This document shows, piece by piece, positions 1-8,720 of a DNA stretch of 64,000 nucleotides. The stretch comes from Gemmatimonadota bacterium (lineage in GTDB: Bacteria > Gemmatimonadota > Gemmatimonadetes > Longimicrobiales > Gaopeijiaceae). The notes under the pieces were generated by a model. It ran no database searches, had not been told where the DNA came from, and worked only from the letters and a program-made list of their open reading frames with translations. The position numbers and the translations under genes were made by a program. The stretch's first letter is position 1. The number at the start of each line of letters is the position of its first letter. The stretch covers positions 170,342 through 234,341 of the forward strand of contig JAPPNN010000018.1 of NCBI GenBank assembly GCA_028873815.1, given 5' to 3'.

Positions 1-1
1 G

Positions 2-418
2 GCCACGAATTCCCAGACCGGCATTGCCATCTTCGTCTCCGAGAAGTACCCGGACGCGTCGTCACCGATCGAGATGGCCGGATATGCGGAAGCGCAACTG
101 ATCATCGCCGAGGCGCAGATCGACGCAGGCAACCTCGACGGCGCGGTCGCCATCTTCAACGCGCTGCACAGCTCTGCCGGCCTCCCGGAATACCAGGGCG
201 ACATGACCGCCGGCGCCCTCACTGCGCAGCTCATCTACGAGCGCGCGGCCGAGAACTACCTGGAGGGCCAGCACCTCCAGGACCTGAAGCGCTTGAACAT
301 TCCCCTCTATCCGCCGACCGGAACCGACGACGGTTTCGGCGGCGCCTACGGCGACGAGATCTGCTTCGAGTTGCCGGCTACCGAATTCCAGAACAACCCG
401 TCGATCTCGGGCGGTTGA
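2..418 (+). CDS. SusD/RagB-family outer membrane lipoprotein, C-terminal fragment
   Basis: The reading frame is open from the window edge to a TGA at 416-418, so the 5' part of the gene lies outside. The visible ~138 residues match the end of SusD/RagB proteins: a helix with EMAGYAEAQLIIAEA, the segment ERAAENYLEG followed by QHLQDLKRL (family pattern ER..E...EG....DL.R), and a closing CFELPATEFQNNPSI like the CFPIP...NNPN end of the family. SusD proteins sit on the outer membrane and capture substrate for a TonB-dependent SusC barrel. The partner should lie upstream, outside the window. The substrate cannot be inferred from this fragment. Confidence 0.72.
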   Translation, partial: ATNSQTGIAIFVSEKYPDASSPIEMAGYAEAQLIIAEAQIDAGNLDGAVAIFNALHSSAGLPEYQGDMTAGALTAQLIYERAAENYLEGQHLQDLKRLNIPLYPPTGTDDGFGGAYGDEICFELPATEFQNNPSISGG

Positions 419-434
419 CGGGCGGTCCGGAATA

Positions 435-950
435 GTGATCGAAAGGAAGCCAGGCGTGTGGCCCGGGTGCGCTGGCAGGCGCACCCGGGCCCGCGCTGTT
501 CAGGCGCTGTGGATCCTGCTCGTTCTGGGAACGGCGTCGGCGTGCCGCACCTGGCAGCCCACGACGATGACCCCGGAGAGGCTGATCGCCACGGAGCGGC
601 CCGAGCGCGTGCGCGTAACGGTCCCCGGCGGCGCGACGGTCACGCTGCACAACCCAATCGTGGTCAACGATTCGATCGTCGCCTCCGTTGCGCCCGATCC
701 GCAGGGACCCTTCGCAACCGCGCGGCCCGGCGTGCCGACCGCGGCGGTCGAGGGGCTGGAGGTGTCCCGCCTCAGCAGGGCGCGCACAATCGCCATGGGG
801 GTGGGAATCGTGGCGGTTTCGTTGGGATGGGCCAGGTTCGCGGGCGCCAACAATTCCGGCGAGCCTCCGGTGGATCCACCACTCGAGAAGGACGGGTTCC
901 GCCCACGCGAATCGGGCGGCCTTCGTATCAGCTGGCGTTTCCCCTGGTGA
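435..950 (+). CDS. small putative lipoprotein of unknown function
   Basis: This 171-residue ORF starts at GTG 435, 16 bases after the SusD stop; an in-frame GTG at 456 is an alternative. Residues ~20-37 form a hydrophobic signal segment ending in GTASAC, an imperfect lipobox, so export and lipidation are likely. The mature part contains PERVRVTVPGGATVTLHNP, a beta-rich segment that resembles small lipoproteins I associate with Gemmatimonadota, then a second hydrophobic stretch near residues 115-135. I recognise no catalytic motif. Its closeness to the SusD gene suggests co-transcription. Confidence 0.55.
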   Translation: MIERKPGVWPGCAGRRTRARAVQALWILLVLGTASACRTWQPTTMTPERLIATERPERVRVTVPGGATVTLHNPIVVNDSIVASVAPDPQGPFATARPGVPTAAVEGLEVSRLSRARTIAMGVGIVAVSLGWARFAGANNSGEPPVDPPLEKDGFRPRESGGLRISWRFPW

Positions 951-1296
951 TGGGCAGCCACAACCTCCGCTCGAACGACGGCGTAACCGTATTGGCGAAG
1001 TGCCCCTGAGCCAGTGCCGCGACTAGCCGCCTGCCGCGAACCAGTCTCCTGCCAACCACGGTTTGCCCCCTGGACTCGGGATCGAGTCGAATGCCCCACA
1101 CATGCGAGTCCGTAGCGTCGAACGGGTAGAAGGACCACGGCACCACGATAGGCCGGGGCCCAGCATTGTCTCCAATTCGCACGGCGTACCAGACGTCCAG
1201 CGTGTCGCCCGGTTTCTCGTGATTCCTGATCCAACATTGCGCCGAGCGAGAGCGGTAGGGTGCTGCGGCCGAGGGGCAACGCGGAGCGAAGTCCAA
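928..1296 (-). CDS. hypothetical protein, possibly a 5'-disrupted gene remnant
   Basis: This minus-strand ORF of about 122 codons overlaps the end of the preceding plus-strand gene by 23 bp. From roughly codon 28 it reads like real protein (DTLDVWYAVRIGDN, VVPWSFYPFDATDSHVWG) and its third codon positions are GC-rich. The first ~15 codons instead lie in sequence shared with the dispersed repeat at 56483-56615, and the only start is TTG 1296. I infer that a repeat copy replaced the true 5' end, leaving a fragment. I recognise no family, and it may not be expressed. Confidence 0.35.
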   Translation of the reverse strand: MDFAPRCPSAAAPYRSRSAQCWIRNHEKPGDTLDVWYAVRIGDNAGPRPIVVPWSFYPFDATDSHVWGIRLDPESRGQTVVGRRLVRGRRLVAALAQGHFANTVTPSFERRLWLPITRGNAS

Positions 1297-1309
1297 GAGA
1301 ACGCGCTAT
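1264..1309 (+). repeat. partial copy of dispersed GC-rich repeat (right end)
   Basis: This segment aligns with the right part of the repeat at 56483-56615. Both share CCGAGG.GCAACGC.GAGCG, a diverged middle of similar length and a closing CTATG, and both run straight into a tandem 21-bp dyad element. The orientation is the same in the two copies. The left half of the repeat, starting CAGTCCGTGG, is not recognisable here. Confidence 0.5.
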
Positions 1310-1351
1310 GTAAATCATAGTTGTCATAATGTATACTTTAGTTTACACAAT
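1310..1351 (+). promoter_or_regulatory. tandem 21-bp dyad element upstream of the HIT gene
   Basis: Two 16-bp units, GTAAATCATAGTTGTC at 1310-1325 and GTATACTTTAGTTTAC at 1331-1346, are each followed by a 5-bp spacer (ATAAT, ACAAT). Their start-to-start distance is exactly 21 bp, so they lie on the same DNA face. The same arrangement occurs at 10030, 29515, 51325 and 56616. It is AT-rich in GC-rich surroundings and lies about 210 bp before the HIT start codon. An operator or promoter role is inferred. Confidence 0.5.
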
Positions 1352-1562
1352 CTCGTGCGCTCACAACGGCTTCTCTGCCCAGGGCCTTCAGAAGTCACAG
1401 CTGATTCGAGGCGTCGTCGCTCTCCGGAGTCGCCCTCCCCTTGCTCCGATTCCGCAGAATGCTACGATAGCACTCGACCCGAAAGTGTGGTACGGGTGGT
1501 CAGCCGCGATCCCCGTCCGCCGCATGATCGGCGCCTGCCTTCCCCCGAACCCCCGACGGACA

Positions 1563-1913
1563 ATGGCCGAAGACACCATATTCTCGAAGATCGTGCGGGG
1601 TGAGATCCCGGCGGACATCGTCTACCGGGACGACCTGGTCACCGCTTTCCGCGACATCAGTCCCATCACGCCGACCCACGTCCTGATCGTGCCGAACGAG
1701 ACGATCCCCACGCTCGCGGACGCGTCTGCGGACGATGAGGCGGTGCTCGGGCGCATGCTCCGCGTGGCCGCCGACATCGCCGAGAACGAGGGAATCGCGA
1801 CCGACGGCTACCGGGTCATGATCAACTGCCGGGACCACGGGGGGCAGGAGGTGTACCACCTGCACCTGCACCTGATGGGCGGGCGGCCGCTCGGCGGTAT
1901 GGTGCGGCGATAG
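1563..1913 (+). CDS. hinT: HIT-family nucleotide-binding hydrolase (HinT-like)
   Basis: This 116-residue protein starts [20 protein letters not shown], the standard beginning of bacterial HinT, and ends with the histidine triad [15 protein letters not shown]. That supports ATG 1563 over the longer upstream extension of the ORF. HinT enzymes are cytosolic purine-nucleoside phosphoramidase-type hydrolases that cleave AMP-lysine or adenylate adducts, and the three triad histidines are all present. The gene ends 7 bp before the PIG-L gene, so it is probably the first gene of that operon. The long leader carries the tandem-dyad element at 1310-1351. Confidence 0.9.
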   Translation: MAEDTIFSKIVRGEIPADIVYRDDLVTAFRDISPITPTHVLIVPNETIPTLADASADDEAVLGRMLRVAADIAENEGIATDGYRVMINCRDHGGQEVYHLHLHLMGGRPLGGMVRR

Positions 1914-1920
1914 GTCGAGA

Positions 1921-4731
1921 ATGGCTTCCCGGCGGTTCATCGCGGCCATCGTGCTCACCGGCGCGCTGGCCCCTGGCCCGCAGTCGGCGTCCGCCCAGTC
2001 TCCGCCCACCCTCGACCGGGTCCTCGCATTCCCCACCCCAATCCCCGGCGAAGAACTGCAGGCCGACCGCGGCGCGGCGGGCGTGTGGCTCCGCATCCGG
2101 AAGCTGCGGACAACGGCCAGCATCCTGCACGTCACGGCCCATCCCGACGACGAGCACTCCGGCATGCTGACCCTGGCCAGCCGAAGCTGGGGCGCCCGCA
2201 CCGCCCTCCTCAGCCTGAACCGCGGCGAAGCCGGCGCCAACGCAATCGGGCCCGAGCTTTTCGACGCCCTCGGCCTGATCCGCACCCGCGAACTGGTTCT
2301 TTCGGGACGCTACTACGGCCTCGACGACCTGTACTTCACCACCGCGGTCGACTACGGCTACTCGAAATCGGTCGAAGAGGCGTTCCGCAGCTGGGACCGC
2401 GAGGCGGTCCTTGAGGACATGGTGCGGGTGATCCGGCTGAACCGGCCGCTTGTGGTGGTGTCGCGTTTTCACGGGTCCCGCCGCGACGGCCACGGCCACC
2501 ATCACGCAGCGGGTCTGCTGACGCCCGAGGCCGTTGCTGCGGCCGCCGATCCAGCACGCTTCCCCGAGCAGATCACGCGGGAGGGGCTCCGGCCCTGGCG
2601 GGTGCTGCGGGTGTTCCGCGGCGGCCTGCGGGTGGACGAGGCCCATCACGTCGCGGTGGGAGACGCGTACAGCCCGTTGCTGGGCATGTCGTACCAGCAG
2701 TGGGCGAGCCTGGGCCTGAGTCTGCAGCGGTCGCAGACGTCGGGCCGCGTGCGAGCGGGCGGCGAACGGGTGTACCGGTATGAGCAGCTGGGACCAGGTG
2801 CGGCGGACGAGATCGCGGACGAAGTGGACACCGACTTCTTCACGGGTCTCGACACGAGTCTCCCAGGTCTGCCAGGGCTACTGGGTGAAGAGGCGGGGGA
2901 CGGCATCACCGAGGTGCTTGCAGAGCTCCACGGCATCGTTGAGCGGGTCCTGGAAGAATTCGACTTCAACGCGCCGGAGAGATCGGTGCCGGAGCTGTTG
3001 CGCGGGCACGAACTGCTGACCACCTGGATCAGGCGAGCGCGGGTGACCCCGGAGATGGACTTCCATGTGGCGGTCAAGCAGCGGCAGTTCGAGGATGCGA
3101 TCGTCGCCGCAGCGGGTGTCGAAGTGCGGGCGATGCTGGAGAGCGTGGCCGGAGGGGCCGTGGTCGCGCCGGGCGAGGAGGCCGTGGTGGCTATCCGGGT
3201 CGCAAGCGCGATTCCGGATTGGGTGCTGGTCCATCACAGTTCGGTCGCCGACGCATCCGACGCGACGCTGGCTGCGGAGGACGTCGACCATGAGTGGACG
3301 ATGGGGGACCCGCTGAGCGCCCTGGCCGAGGACATCGCCAGTCGGGAGGCCCGGATGGAGGAGTCTCTCAGCACGACATACGACATCCGGATTCGGTCGG
3401 AGAGTGCCGTGCCCGGCCCCTATTTCTCTCGCAACGGACTCGCCGAAAACCACTACGAGGTGGCGGACTCGATCTCGCTGCACATGCCTTGGCGTGACGC
3501 TTCCCTTCGTGCCGTAGTTGGTCTGAGATTGCCCGGCACATCCGGTACCGGGTCGCTAAGCGGCACATTCCTGGCCAGGACCGTACCTGTAACGGGGTCC
3601 GTGCCACAACTGCCGTACGGATCCGTCGCGCGCCGCGTGGAAGTGCTGCCGGCGCTGTCGGTGGGCGTGAGCCCGGCAGTGCGTGTCGTGCCCGCGCGTG
3701 CCCGGGGCGGTAGTGTGGCACGCGCCGAACCGGTCGAGGTGCTCGTCCGCCTGGAAGCCAACGCGCCGGATCTCTCCGCCGAAGCCGAGCTCGAGCTTCC
3801 CACAGGCTGGACGGCAATGCCATCGTCGATCAGGCACGACTTCCGAAGCCGCGGCGAGGTGCTCGAGACTCCCGTCACAATCCAACCTCCGCCTGACTGG
3901 AGCGGCGACGCGGTCATGGAGGCGGTCGCGCGCTTCGTGGCCGGTGCGGACGAGGGGCGCCCGGCAGTTGACGCGCGCCCGGACGCGCAGACCGGCGCCC
4001 CACCCGAATACCGCTCCGGCTGGCAGGTCATCGACCACCGTGATCTGCCCCTTGCGCGGCTCGGCATCCCCGCCCGGACCTTGGTCCGTTCCGTCGATGT
4101 CGCTTCGCTGGATGACCTCTCGGTGGGCTATGCAATGGGCGTGGGGGACGAGGTCCCGGCTGCGATCGAGGCCCTCGGCGCGACGGTGACGCTACTGGAC
4201 GAGGCGGCCCTGACCGGCGGCGAACTGGACGCTTTCGACGCGATCGTCGTGGGCACGCGCGCATATACCGTGCGCCGCGATCTGGTCGAGAACAATCAGC
4301 GGCTGCTCGGCTACGCCCGGCGTGGCGGCAACCTGGTCGTGCTCTACCAGACCCAGGAGTTCGTGCCGTCCGAGATGGCGCCGTATCCGGCCTCGCTGCC
4401 CCGTGGCGCCGAGGAGGTCTCGGAGGAGGATGCGCCGGTCCGGCTGCTCGCCCCTTCCCACGCCCTGCTTTCGACCCCGAACCTGATCTCGGAAGCCGAT
4501 TTCGACAGCTGGCTGGAACAACGCGGCTCGAAGTTCTTCACCGAATGGGATCCGGCCTACACCCCGCTGGTCGAGACGCATGACACCGGCCAGGAGCCAC
4601 AGCGCGGCATATGGCTCACGGCGGAAGTCGGGGAGGGGCGCTACAGCTACGTGGCGCTGGCCTTGCACCGCCAGTTGCCCTACGGCGTGCCCGGCGCCTA
4701 CCGCATCCTGTCCAATGTGCTGTGGCCGTGA
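1921..4731 (+). CDS. exported PIG-L/LmbE-family deacetylase, large multidomain form
   Basis: This 936-residue protein has an N-terminal signal peptide (cleavage likely after the SASA of residues 22-25). The PIG-L zinc-deacetylase domain follows, with the diagnostic AHPDDE at residues 73-78 and the distal metal motif GHGHHHAAG near residue 190. Family members remove N-acetyl groups from amino sugars and related small molecules. The ~500 residues after the catalytic domain are mostly beta-rich, and the last ~220 (IEALGATVTLLDEAAL, ARRGGNLVVLYQTQEF) resemble the GATase/ThuA-like domain often attached to exported PIG-L proteins. The stop overlaps the GTG of the symporter gene by 4 bp. A role in trimming acetylated sugars outside the cytoplasm before uptake is inferred. 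Confidence 0.85.
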   Translation: MASRRFIAAIVLTGALAPGPQSASAQSPPTLDRVLAFPTPIPGEELQADRGAAGVWLRIRKLRTTASILHVTAHPDDEHSGMLTLASRSWGARTALLSLNRGEAGANAIGPELFDALGLIRTRELVLSGRYYGLDDLYFTTAVDYGYSKSVEEAFRSWDREAVLEDMVRVIRLNRPLVVVSRFHGSRRDGHGHHHAAGLLTPEAVAAAADPARFPEQITREGLRPWRVLRVFRGGLRVDEAHHVAVGDAYSPLLGMSYQQWASLGLSLQRSQTSGRVRAGGERVYRYEQLGPGAADEIADEVDTDFFTGLDTSLPGLPGLLGEEAGDGITEVLAELHGIVERVLEEFDFNAPERSVPELLRGHELLTTWIRRARVTPEMDFHVAVKQRQFEDAIVAAAGVEVRAMLESVAGGAVVAPGEEAVVAIRVASAIPDWVLVHHSSVADASDATLAAEDVDHEWTMGDPLSALAEDIASREARMEESLSTTYDIRIRSESAVPGPYFSRNGLAENHYEVADSISLHMPWRDASLRAVVGLRLPGTSGTGSLSGTFLARTVPVTGSVPQLPYGSVARRVEVLPALSVGVSPAVRVVPARARGGSVARAEPVEVLVRLEANAPDLSAEAELELPTGWTAMPSSIRHDFRSRGEVLETPVTIQPPPDWSGDAVMEAVARFVAGADEGRPAVDARPDAQTGAPPEYRSGWQVIDHRDLPLARLGIPARTLVRSVDVASLDDLSVGYAMGVGDEVPAAIEALGATVTLLDEAALTGGELDAFDAIVVGTRAYTVRRDLVENNQRLLGYARRGGNLVVLYQTQEFVPSEMAPYPASLPRGAEEVSEEDAPVRLLAPSHALLSTPNLISEADFDSWLEQRGSKFFTEWDPAYTPLVETHDTGQEPQRGIWLTAEVGEGRYSYVALALHRQLPYGVPGAYRILSNVLWP

Positions 4732-6554
4732 CCCTTACAGCCATTGACTGGATCGTCGTCGCCGTATACGGCGCGCTGACGCTCACCATCGGCTTGCGCC
4801 TCGCGCGGCGAGCGGGGCGCAGCGTCGAGGACTTTTTCGTGGCTGGGCGCTCCCTTCCGTGGTGGATTGCGGGCACATCGATCGCGGCCACGTGGTTCGC
4901 CAGCGACGCACCCCTCGCCACCGCGGCCCTCGTCCGGCGCCAGGGAGTCTTCGGCAACTGGCTGTGGTGGTATGAGGCGGCCGGCATCCTGATGCTGACC
5001 TTCTTCTATGCGCGGCTGTGGCGGCGCGCCGGGATCCTGACCGACGCGGAAATGATCGAGCTTCGCTACGGCGGCGCACCCGCGCGCATCCTGCGCGGCT
5101 TCTCCGCCGTCTACCAGGGGCTGCTCAAGAACGCCGTCGTCATGGGCTGGGTGATGCTGGCAATGGTCAAATTCGCCGAGGTGCTGCTCGGATGGGACGC
5201 GGCGCTGACCCTTATCGTGTGTGTCAGCCTCGCCCTCGTCTACACCGTGGCGTCCGGCCTCTGGGGTGTGGTGGTCACCGACGTGCTGCAGTTTGTGGCG
5301 GGCATGCTCGGGTCGATCACGCTGGCAGGGATCGTGCTGGCGCGCTTCGGCGGCCCATCCGCAATGGCAGCGGCCATCCGGGAGGCTCCGGCCGCCCCCG
5401 CCGGCGCACTCGACCTGGTGCCGAGCGCGACGGGTGCCTCTTCGCTGGAATTCCTGTCCTTCCTGTGCCTGATCCTGATTCTGTGGATGCGAAGCGGGCA
5501 GGGCGACGGATACGTCGCGCAACGCCTGTTCGCCACCCGCGACGAGCGCCAGTCTGTGATGGCCTCGCTTTGGTTCGCGTTCGCGGGAACGGTGCTGCTG
5601 ACCTGGCCGTGGATCGTGGCCGGCCTGGGGTCGCTGCTGGTGTTCCCGGCGGGACCCGGAGCCGACCCGGCGCTCATGGCCGACCCGGAACTCGCCTACC
5701 CCATGATGATCCGCGAACTCATGCCGACGGGGCTGCGCGGCCTCATGGTCGCGACCTTCCTCGCCGCCTTCATGAGTACGATGGACACGCACCTGTGCTG
5801 GGGCGCTTCGTACATGGTCAACGACGTGTACCGCCGCTTCGTGAGGCGCGACGGGTCCGAACGCCACTACGTGGCCGCGTCGCGGGTGGCCGTGGTCGGC
5901 CTGGCCGTCCTGGCCGCCTTCGTCGCCTGGCAGATGGAGTCGATCCAGCGTGGGTGGATCTATATCATAGAATTGACCGCGGGTGTCGCGGTGGTGTGGC
6001 TGCTCCGGTGGTACTGGTGGCGGATGAATGCCTGGGCAGAGATTGCCGCCATGGCGGGCTCGGTGGTGCTCGCGAACGGCCGTGCGCTGTTGAGCGCGGT
6101 ACAAGCCGCCATTCCCTTGCCCGCTCCGGTGCTGGACATGGTGGCGACCTTCTACGCTCCCGAGATGGACCTGGTCCGCGCGGTGGTTATCCTCGTCACC
6201 TGCACCCTGCTCTGGTTGATTGTGATTCGTTTCACAAGCCCCGAAAGGGATGAAGTGCTGGATCGCTTCCACCGCCGCGTGCGACCCGGGGGATGGTGGG
6301 ACCCCGTAGCCGCCCGAACGGGCGTGGTATCGGCCGATCCCCCCGCCTCCCGCATGTGGACCGGATTCGTCCTCGGTGGGCTGTTCGTCTACGGCAGCCT
6401 GCTCGGGATCGGATGCTTGCTCACCGGGCGGGCCGGAGCCGGCTTGCTGCTGCTGGGCGTGTCCATGGCTGCAGCGGTCGCGACCGTGCGGCTGGCGGAC
6501 CGCGACACGACCCCAACGCCACCCACCCCACCCCCACCCTCCCCCACCCCATGA
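4728..6554 (+). CDS. sodium:solute symporter family transporter
   Basis: This 608-residue membrane protein begins with GTG 4728 inside the stop region of the PIG-L gene (GTGA overlap). About 13 hydrophobic segments run from AIDWIVVAVYGALTLTIG to the C-terminal YGSLLGIGCLLTG, and VEDFFVAGRSLPWW is the typical SSS motif after the first helix. SSS proteins import sugars, amino acids or carboxylates with sodium. The C-terminus ends in a proline-rich tail. The stop overlaps the GH4 start (ATGA), so the three genes are translationally coupled, and a sugar-type substrate is inferred from the neighbours. Confidence 0.88.
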   Translation: MTLTAIDWIVVAVYGALTLTIGLRLARRAGRSVEDFFVAGRSLPWWIAGTSIAATWFASDAPLATAALVRRQGVFGNWLWWYEAAGILMLTFFYARLWRRAGILTDAEMIELRYGGAPARILRGFSAVYQGLLKNAVVMGWVMLAMVKFAEVLLGWDAALTLIVCVSLALVYTVASGLWGVVVTDVLQFVAGMLGSITLAGIVLARFGGPSAMAAAIREAPAAPAGALDLVPSATGASSLEFLSFLCLILILWMRSGQGDGYVAQRLFATRDERQSVMASLWFAFAGTVLLTWPWIVAGLGSLLVFPAGPGADPALMADPELAYPMMIRELMPTGLRGLMVATFLAAFMSTMDTHLCWGASYMVNDVYRRFVRRDGSERHYVAASRVAVVGLAVLAAFVAWQMESIQRGWIYIIELTAGVAVVWLLRWYWWRMNAWAEIAAMAGSVVLANGRALLSAVQAAIPLPAPVLDMVATFYAPEMDLVRAVVILVTCTLLWLIVIRFTSPERDEVLDRFHRRVRPGGWWDPVAARTGVVSADPPASRMWTGFVLGGLFVYGSLLGIGCLLTGRAGAGLLLLGVSMAAAVATVRLADRDTTPTPPTPPPPSPTP

Positions 6555-7924
6555 AGATCGTCCTCGTCGGCGCCGGCAGCCGTGAATTCGGCCCCGCGAC
6601 CATCCGCGACATCCTTCTCAGCGATCCCCTCTGCGATGGCGGCATCGAAGTCGCCCTGGTCGACATCGACCCGTCCGGCCTCCCCCGCGCGCAGGCCTAC
6701 GCCGAAGCCGTCGCGCAGCTCCTTGGCCGCTCCGCCACCGTGTCCGCCTCGACCCAAGTGGCAGACACTCTGCCCGGCGCCGACGCCGTCATCCTCTCCA
6801 TCGAGATCAACCGCTACTTCCATTGGGCGCAGGACTTCCACGTGCCCCGAAGCTTCGGCTTCCGCCAGATCTATGGCGAGAACGGCGGACCCGGCGGACT
6901 CTTCCACGCACTGCGCAACATGGGCCCCACCATCGAGGTCGCCCGCGCGATGGAGCGGCACTGCCCCGACGCGTGGCTCGTCAACTACACCAACCCACTC
7001 ACCAGGCTGTGCGAAGCCGTGAGCCGCCTCACCGACGTGCGTGTCGTCGGCCTCTGCCACGGAATCTTCCACGGAATCGAGCAGATGGCTCGCCTTCTGG
7101 ACCTGTCGCCCGACCGCCTCGACGCACTCGCCAGCGGATTGAACCACTTCTCCTGGTTCGAGGCCGTCCGGGACCGCGAAACCGGGGAAGACCTCTACCC
7201 GCGCCTTGCCGAACGCGAGCGCGCGGCCGATTGGCTGCACGACTGGGATGAAATCGCGCTCAGCCGCACGCTGTTCCGCGTCTTCGGGCGGTTCCCGAGC
7301 CCCGGAGCCAACCATATCGGCGAATACATCCGCTGGGCCGGCGACTTCCTGGCCAGCAGCACGCTCCAGTTCTTCTACGACCCCGCGGAGGGCCATCCCT
7401 GGGAGACCGACGAAGTCCCCACCTGGATCTACAATCTCGGGGACAATCCCACCGAGACGCCGCTGTTTCCGGACAAACGGCGCGAGCGGGCGCGTGGAAG
7501 CCGGGATGAGCGCGCGGGCGAGGTCGAGCAGGCGCCGCTGGAGCCTTCCGGCGAACTCGCGGGCCCCCTTCTCGAGGGCGTTCTGCGCGGCGAAAAACGC
7601 TATCTCGACGCGGTCAACGTTCCCAATGCGGGCTACGTTCCCGGCCTGCCCAAAGACGTCGTGGTCGAAGTCCCCGCGACAGCGGATCGATCCGGTGTCC
7701 ACGCCATGCATATGGCACGGCTCCCCGAGGGCATCCTCGCCCTTCTCCGCACCCAGACCAGCATCACTCGGCTGCTGGTGGACGCGTTCAAGTCAGGCTG
7801 CCGCCGTCCCCTGCTTCAAGCGTTGCTCCTGGATCCCACCACCGAGTCCTACCGCCAGGCGGTGAGCCTCATCAACGAGATGTGCCGGCTGCAGGAGGAG
7901 GTGCTACCGGTGTTGGAGTGGTAG
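6551..7924 (+). CDS. GH4-family NAD/Mn-dependent glycosidase
   Basis: This 457-residue cytosolic enzyme starts MKIVLVGAGSREFGP, the Rossmann NAD site of glycoside hydrolase family 4. It has YGENGGPGGLFHALRN, NYTNPLTRLCEA and VGLCHGIFHG; Cys169 and His170 of the last motif are the family's metal ligands. GH4 enzymes cleave alpha- or beta-glycosides by a redox-elimination mechanism needing NAD and a divalent metal. The exact sugar cannot be told. It is last in the HIT/PIG-L/SSS/GH4 operon, so it probably acts on the sugar that the symporter imports. Confidence 0.88.
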   Translation: MKIVLVGAGSREFGPATIRDILLSDPLCDGGIEVALVDIDPSGLPRAQAYAEAVAQLLGRSATVSASTQVADTLPGADAVILSIEINRYFHWAQDFHVPRSFGFRQIYGENGGPGGLFHALRNMGPTIEVARAMERHCPDAWLVNYTNPLTRLCEAVSRLTDVRVVGLCHGIFHGIEQMARLLDLSPDRLDALASGLNHFSWFEAVRDRETGEDLYPRLAERERAADWLHDWDEIALSRTLFRVFGRFPSPGANHIGEYIRWAGDFLASSTLQFFYDPAEGHPWETDEVPTWIYNLGDNPTETPLFPDKRRERARGSRDERAGEVEQAPLEPSGELAGPLLEGVLRGEKRYLDAVNVPNAGYVPGLPKDVVVEVPATADRSGVHAMHMARLPEGILALLRTQTSITRLLVDAFKSGCRRPLLQALLLDPTTESYRQAVSLINEMCRLQEEVLPVLEW

Positions 7925-7978
7925 GGAAGGGACGCTGGCAGGAGTAGCAGTCAGAATCGTCAGCTGGATTCCCCGCAC

Positions 7979-8008
7979 TTGTCCAAAAAAAGCCATAATA
8001 GCTATTAT
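7979..8008 (+). promoter_or_regulatory. promoter with palindromic operator of the Phd/PIN module
   Basis: A -35-like TTGTCC (7979-7984) is followed after 18 bp by TATTAT (8003-8008). The -10 lies inside a perfect 14-bp palindrome ATAATAGCTATTAT (7995-8008). The ATG of the antitoxin is only 7 bp further, so transcription would begin at or next to the start codon. The overlap of palindrome and -10 suggests autorepression by the antitoxin. This is inferred from sequence alone. Confidence 0.5.
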
Positions 8009-8015
8009 AGCTTCC

Positions 8016-8267
8016 ATGAGAGAGGTTACCGCCAAAGAGGCCAAGAATCGTTTCGGACGTCTTCTGGAGTCCGCACAGCGGGCGCCTGTGCGGGTCACCC
8101 GAAACGGCAGACCGGTCGGTGTGATGATGTCCATGCAGCAGTTCGAGCGACTGCGCGGCGTCGCGTGGGAGAGGCTGGCGGACACGATGGACACCCTGGG
8201 TCGGGAAGCATCGGCGAGGGGTCTGACCGACTCGGAGTTGGAATCGCTCCTCGCCGATGAGAGTTGA
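8016..8267 (+). CDS. Phd/YefM-type antitoxin
   Basis: This 83-residue protein carries the Phd/YefM DNA-binding fold signature: REVTAKEAKNRFGRLLESAQ, then VRVTRNGRPVGVMMSMQQFERL. The N-terminal half should bind the palindrome just upstream and the C-terminal tail should wrap the toxin. It overlaps the following PIN gene by 11 bp, the usual order of antitoxin first. No Shine-Dalgarno sequence is visible before ATG 8016, in keeping with a leaderless mRNA. Confidence 0.85.
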   Translation: MREVTAKEAKNRFGRLLESAQRAPVRVTRNGRPVGVMMSMQQFERLRGVAWERLADTMDTLGREASARGLTDSELESLLADES

Positions 8268-8679
8268 GCGGGTCGTTGTCGACACCAACGTCCTGATCAG
8301 CGCGGCGCTCAGGCCCAAGGGTCCGCCGCGGGCTGTCATCGACACGATCCGAACAGCCAACGGCGTTCTCCTCTTTTCAAACGAGTCCTTCCACGAACTG
8401 CAAAGCCGGCTGCTACGGGCGAAGTTCGATCGCTACGTCGGACAAGAAGGGCGCGTGCTCTACCTCGTCCAAATCAAGGCTGTGTCGGAATGGGTCTCGA
8501 TCACGGGCGCCAAACTTGGCTGTCGCGACCCCGATGCCGACAAGATCCTGGAGACCGCGCTCATGGGCGACGCGGATTGTCTGGTCACGGGAGACCGGGA
8601 TCTGCTCGAAATGTCCCCATTCAGCGGCATCCCGATTGTGAACCCGGTCGCCTTTCTCGAACTGCACAGCCCCGCTTAG
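8257..8679 (+). CDS. PIN-domain ribonuclease toxin
   Basis: This 140-residue protein has all the acidic PIN residues: Asp9 in VVVDTNVLIS, Glu47 in FHELQSRL, Asp91/93/95 in CRDPDADKILETA, and Asp113/115 in TGDRDLLEM. The family cleaves RNA in a metal-dependent way, and in toxin-antitoxin pairs it stalls translation. It starts inside the antitoxin gene (11-bp overlap), supporting a paired module. It is closer to the putative-toxin PIN_3 group than to classical VapC. Confidence 0.85.
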   Translation: MRVERVVVDTNVLISAALRPKGPPRAVIDTIRTANGVLLFSNESFHELQSRLLRAKFDRYVGQEGRVLYLVQIKAVSEWVSITGAKLGCRDPDADKILETALMGDADCLVTGDRDLLEMSPFSGIPIVNPVAFLELHSPA

Positions 8680-8720
8680 GCGTTGGCCGCCCCCAAGCAC
8701 GCACGACCATCCTCGCCCCC

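Noticed and set aside
4698..6272. Long minus-strand open frame opposite the symporter gene
   Set aside because: The His/Gln/Arg-rich translation has no domain pattern, while the plus strand encodes a full membrane transporter.
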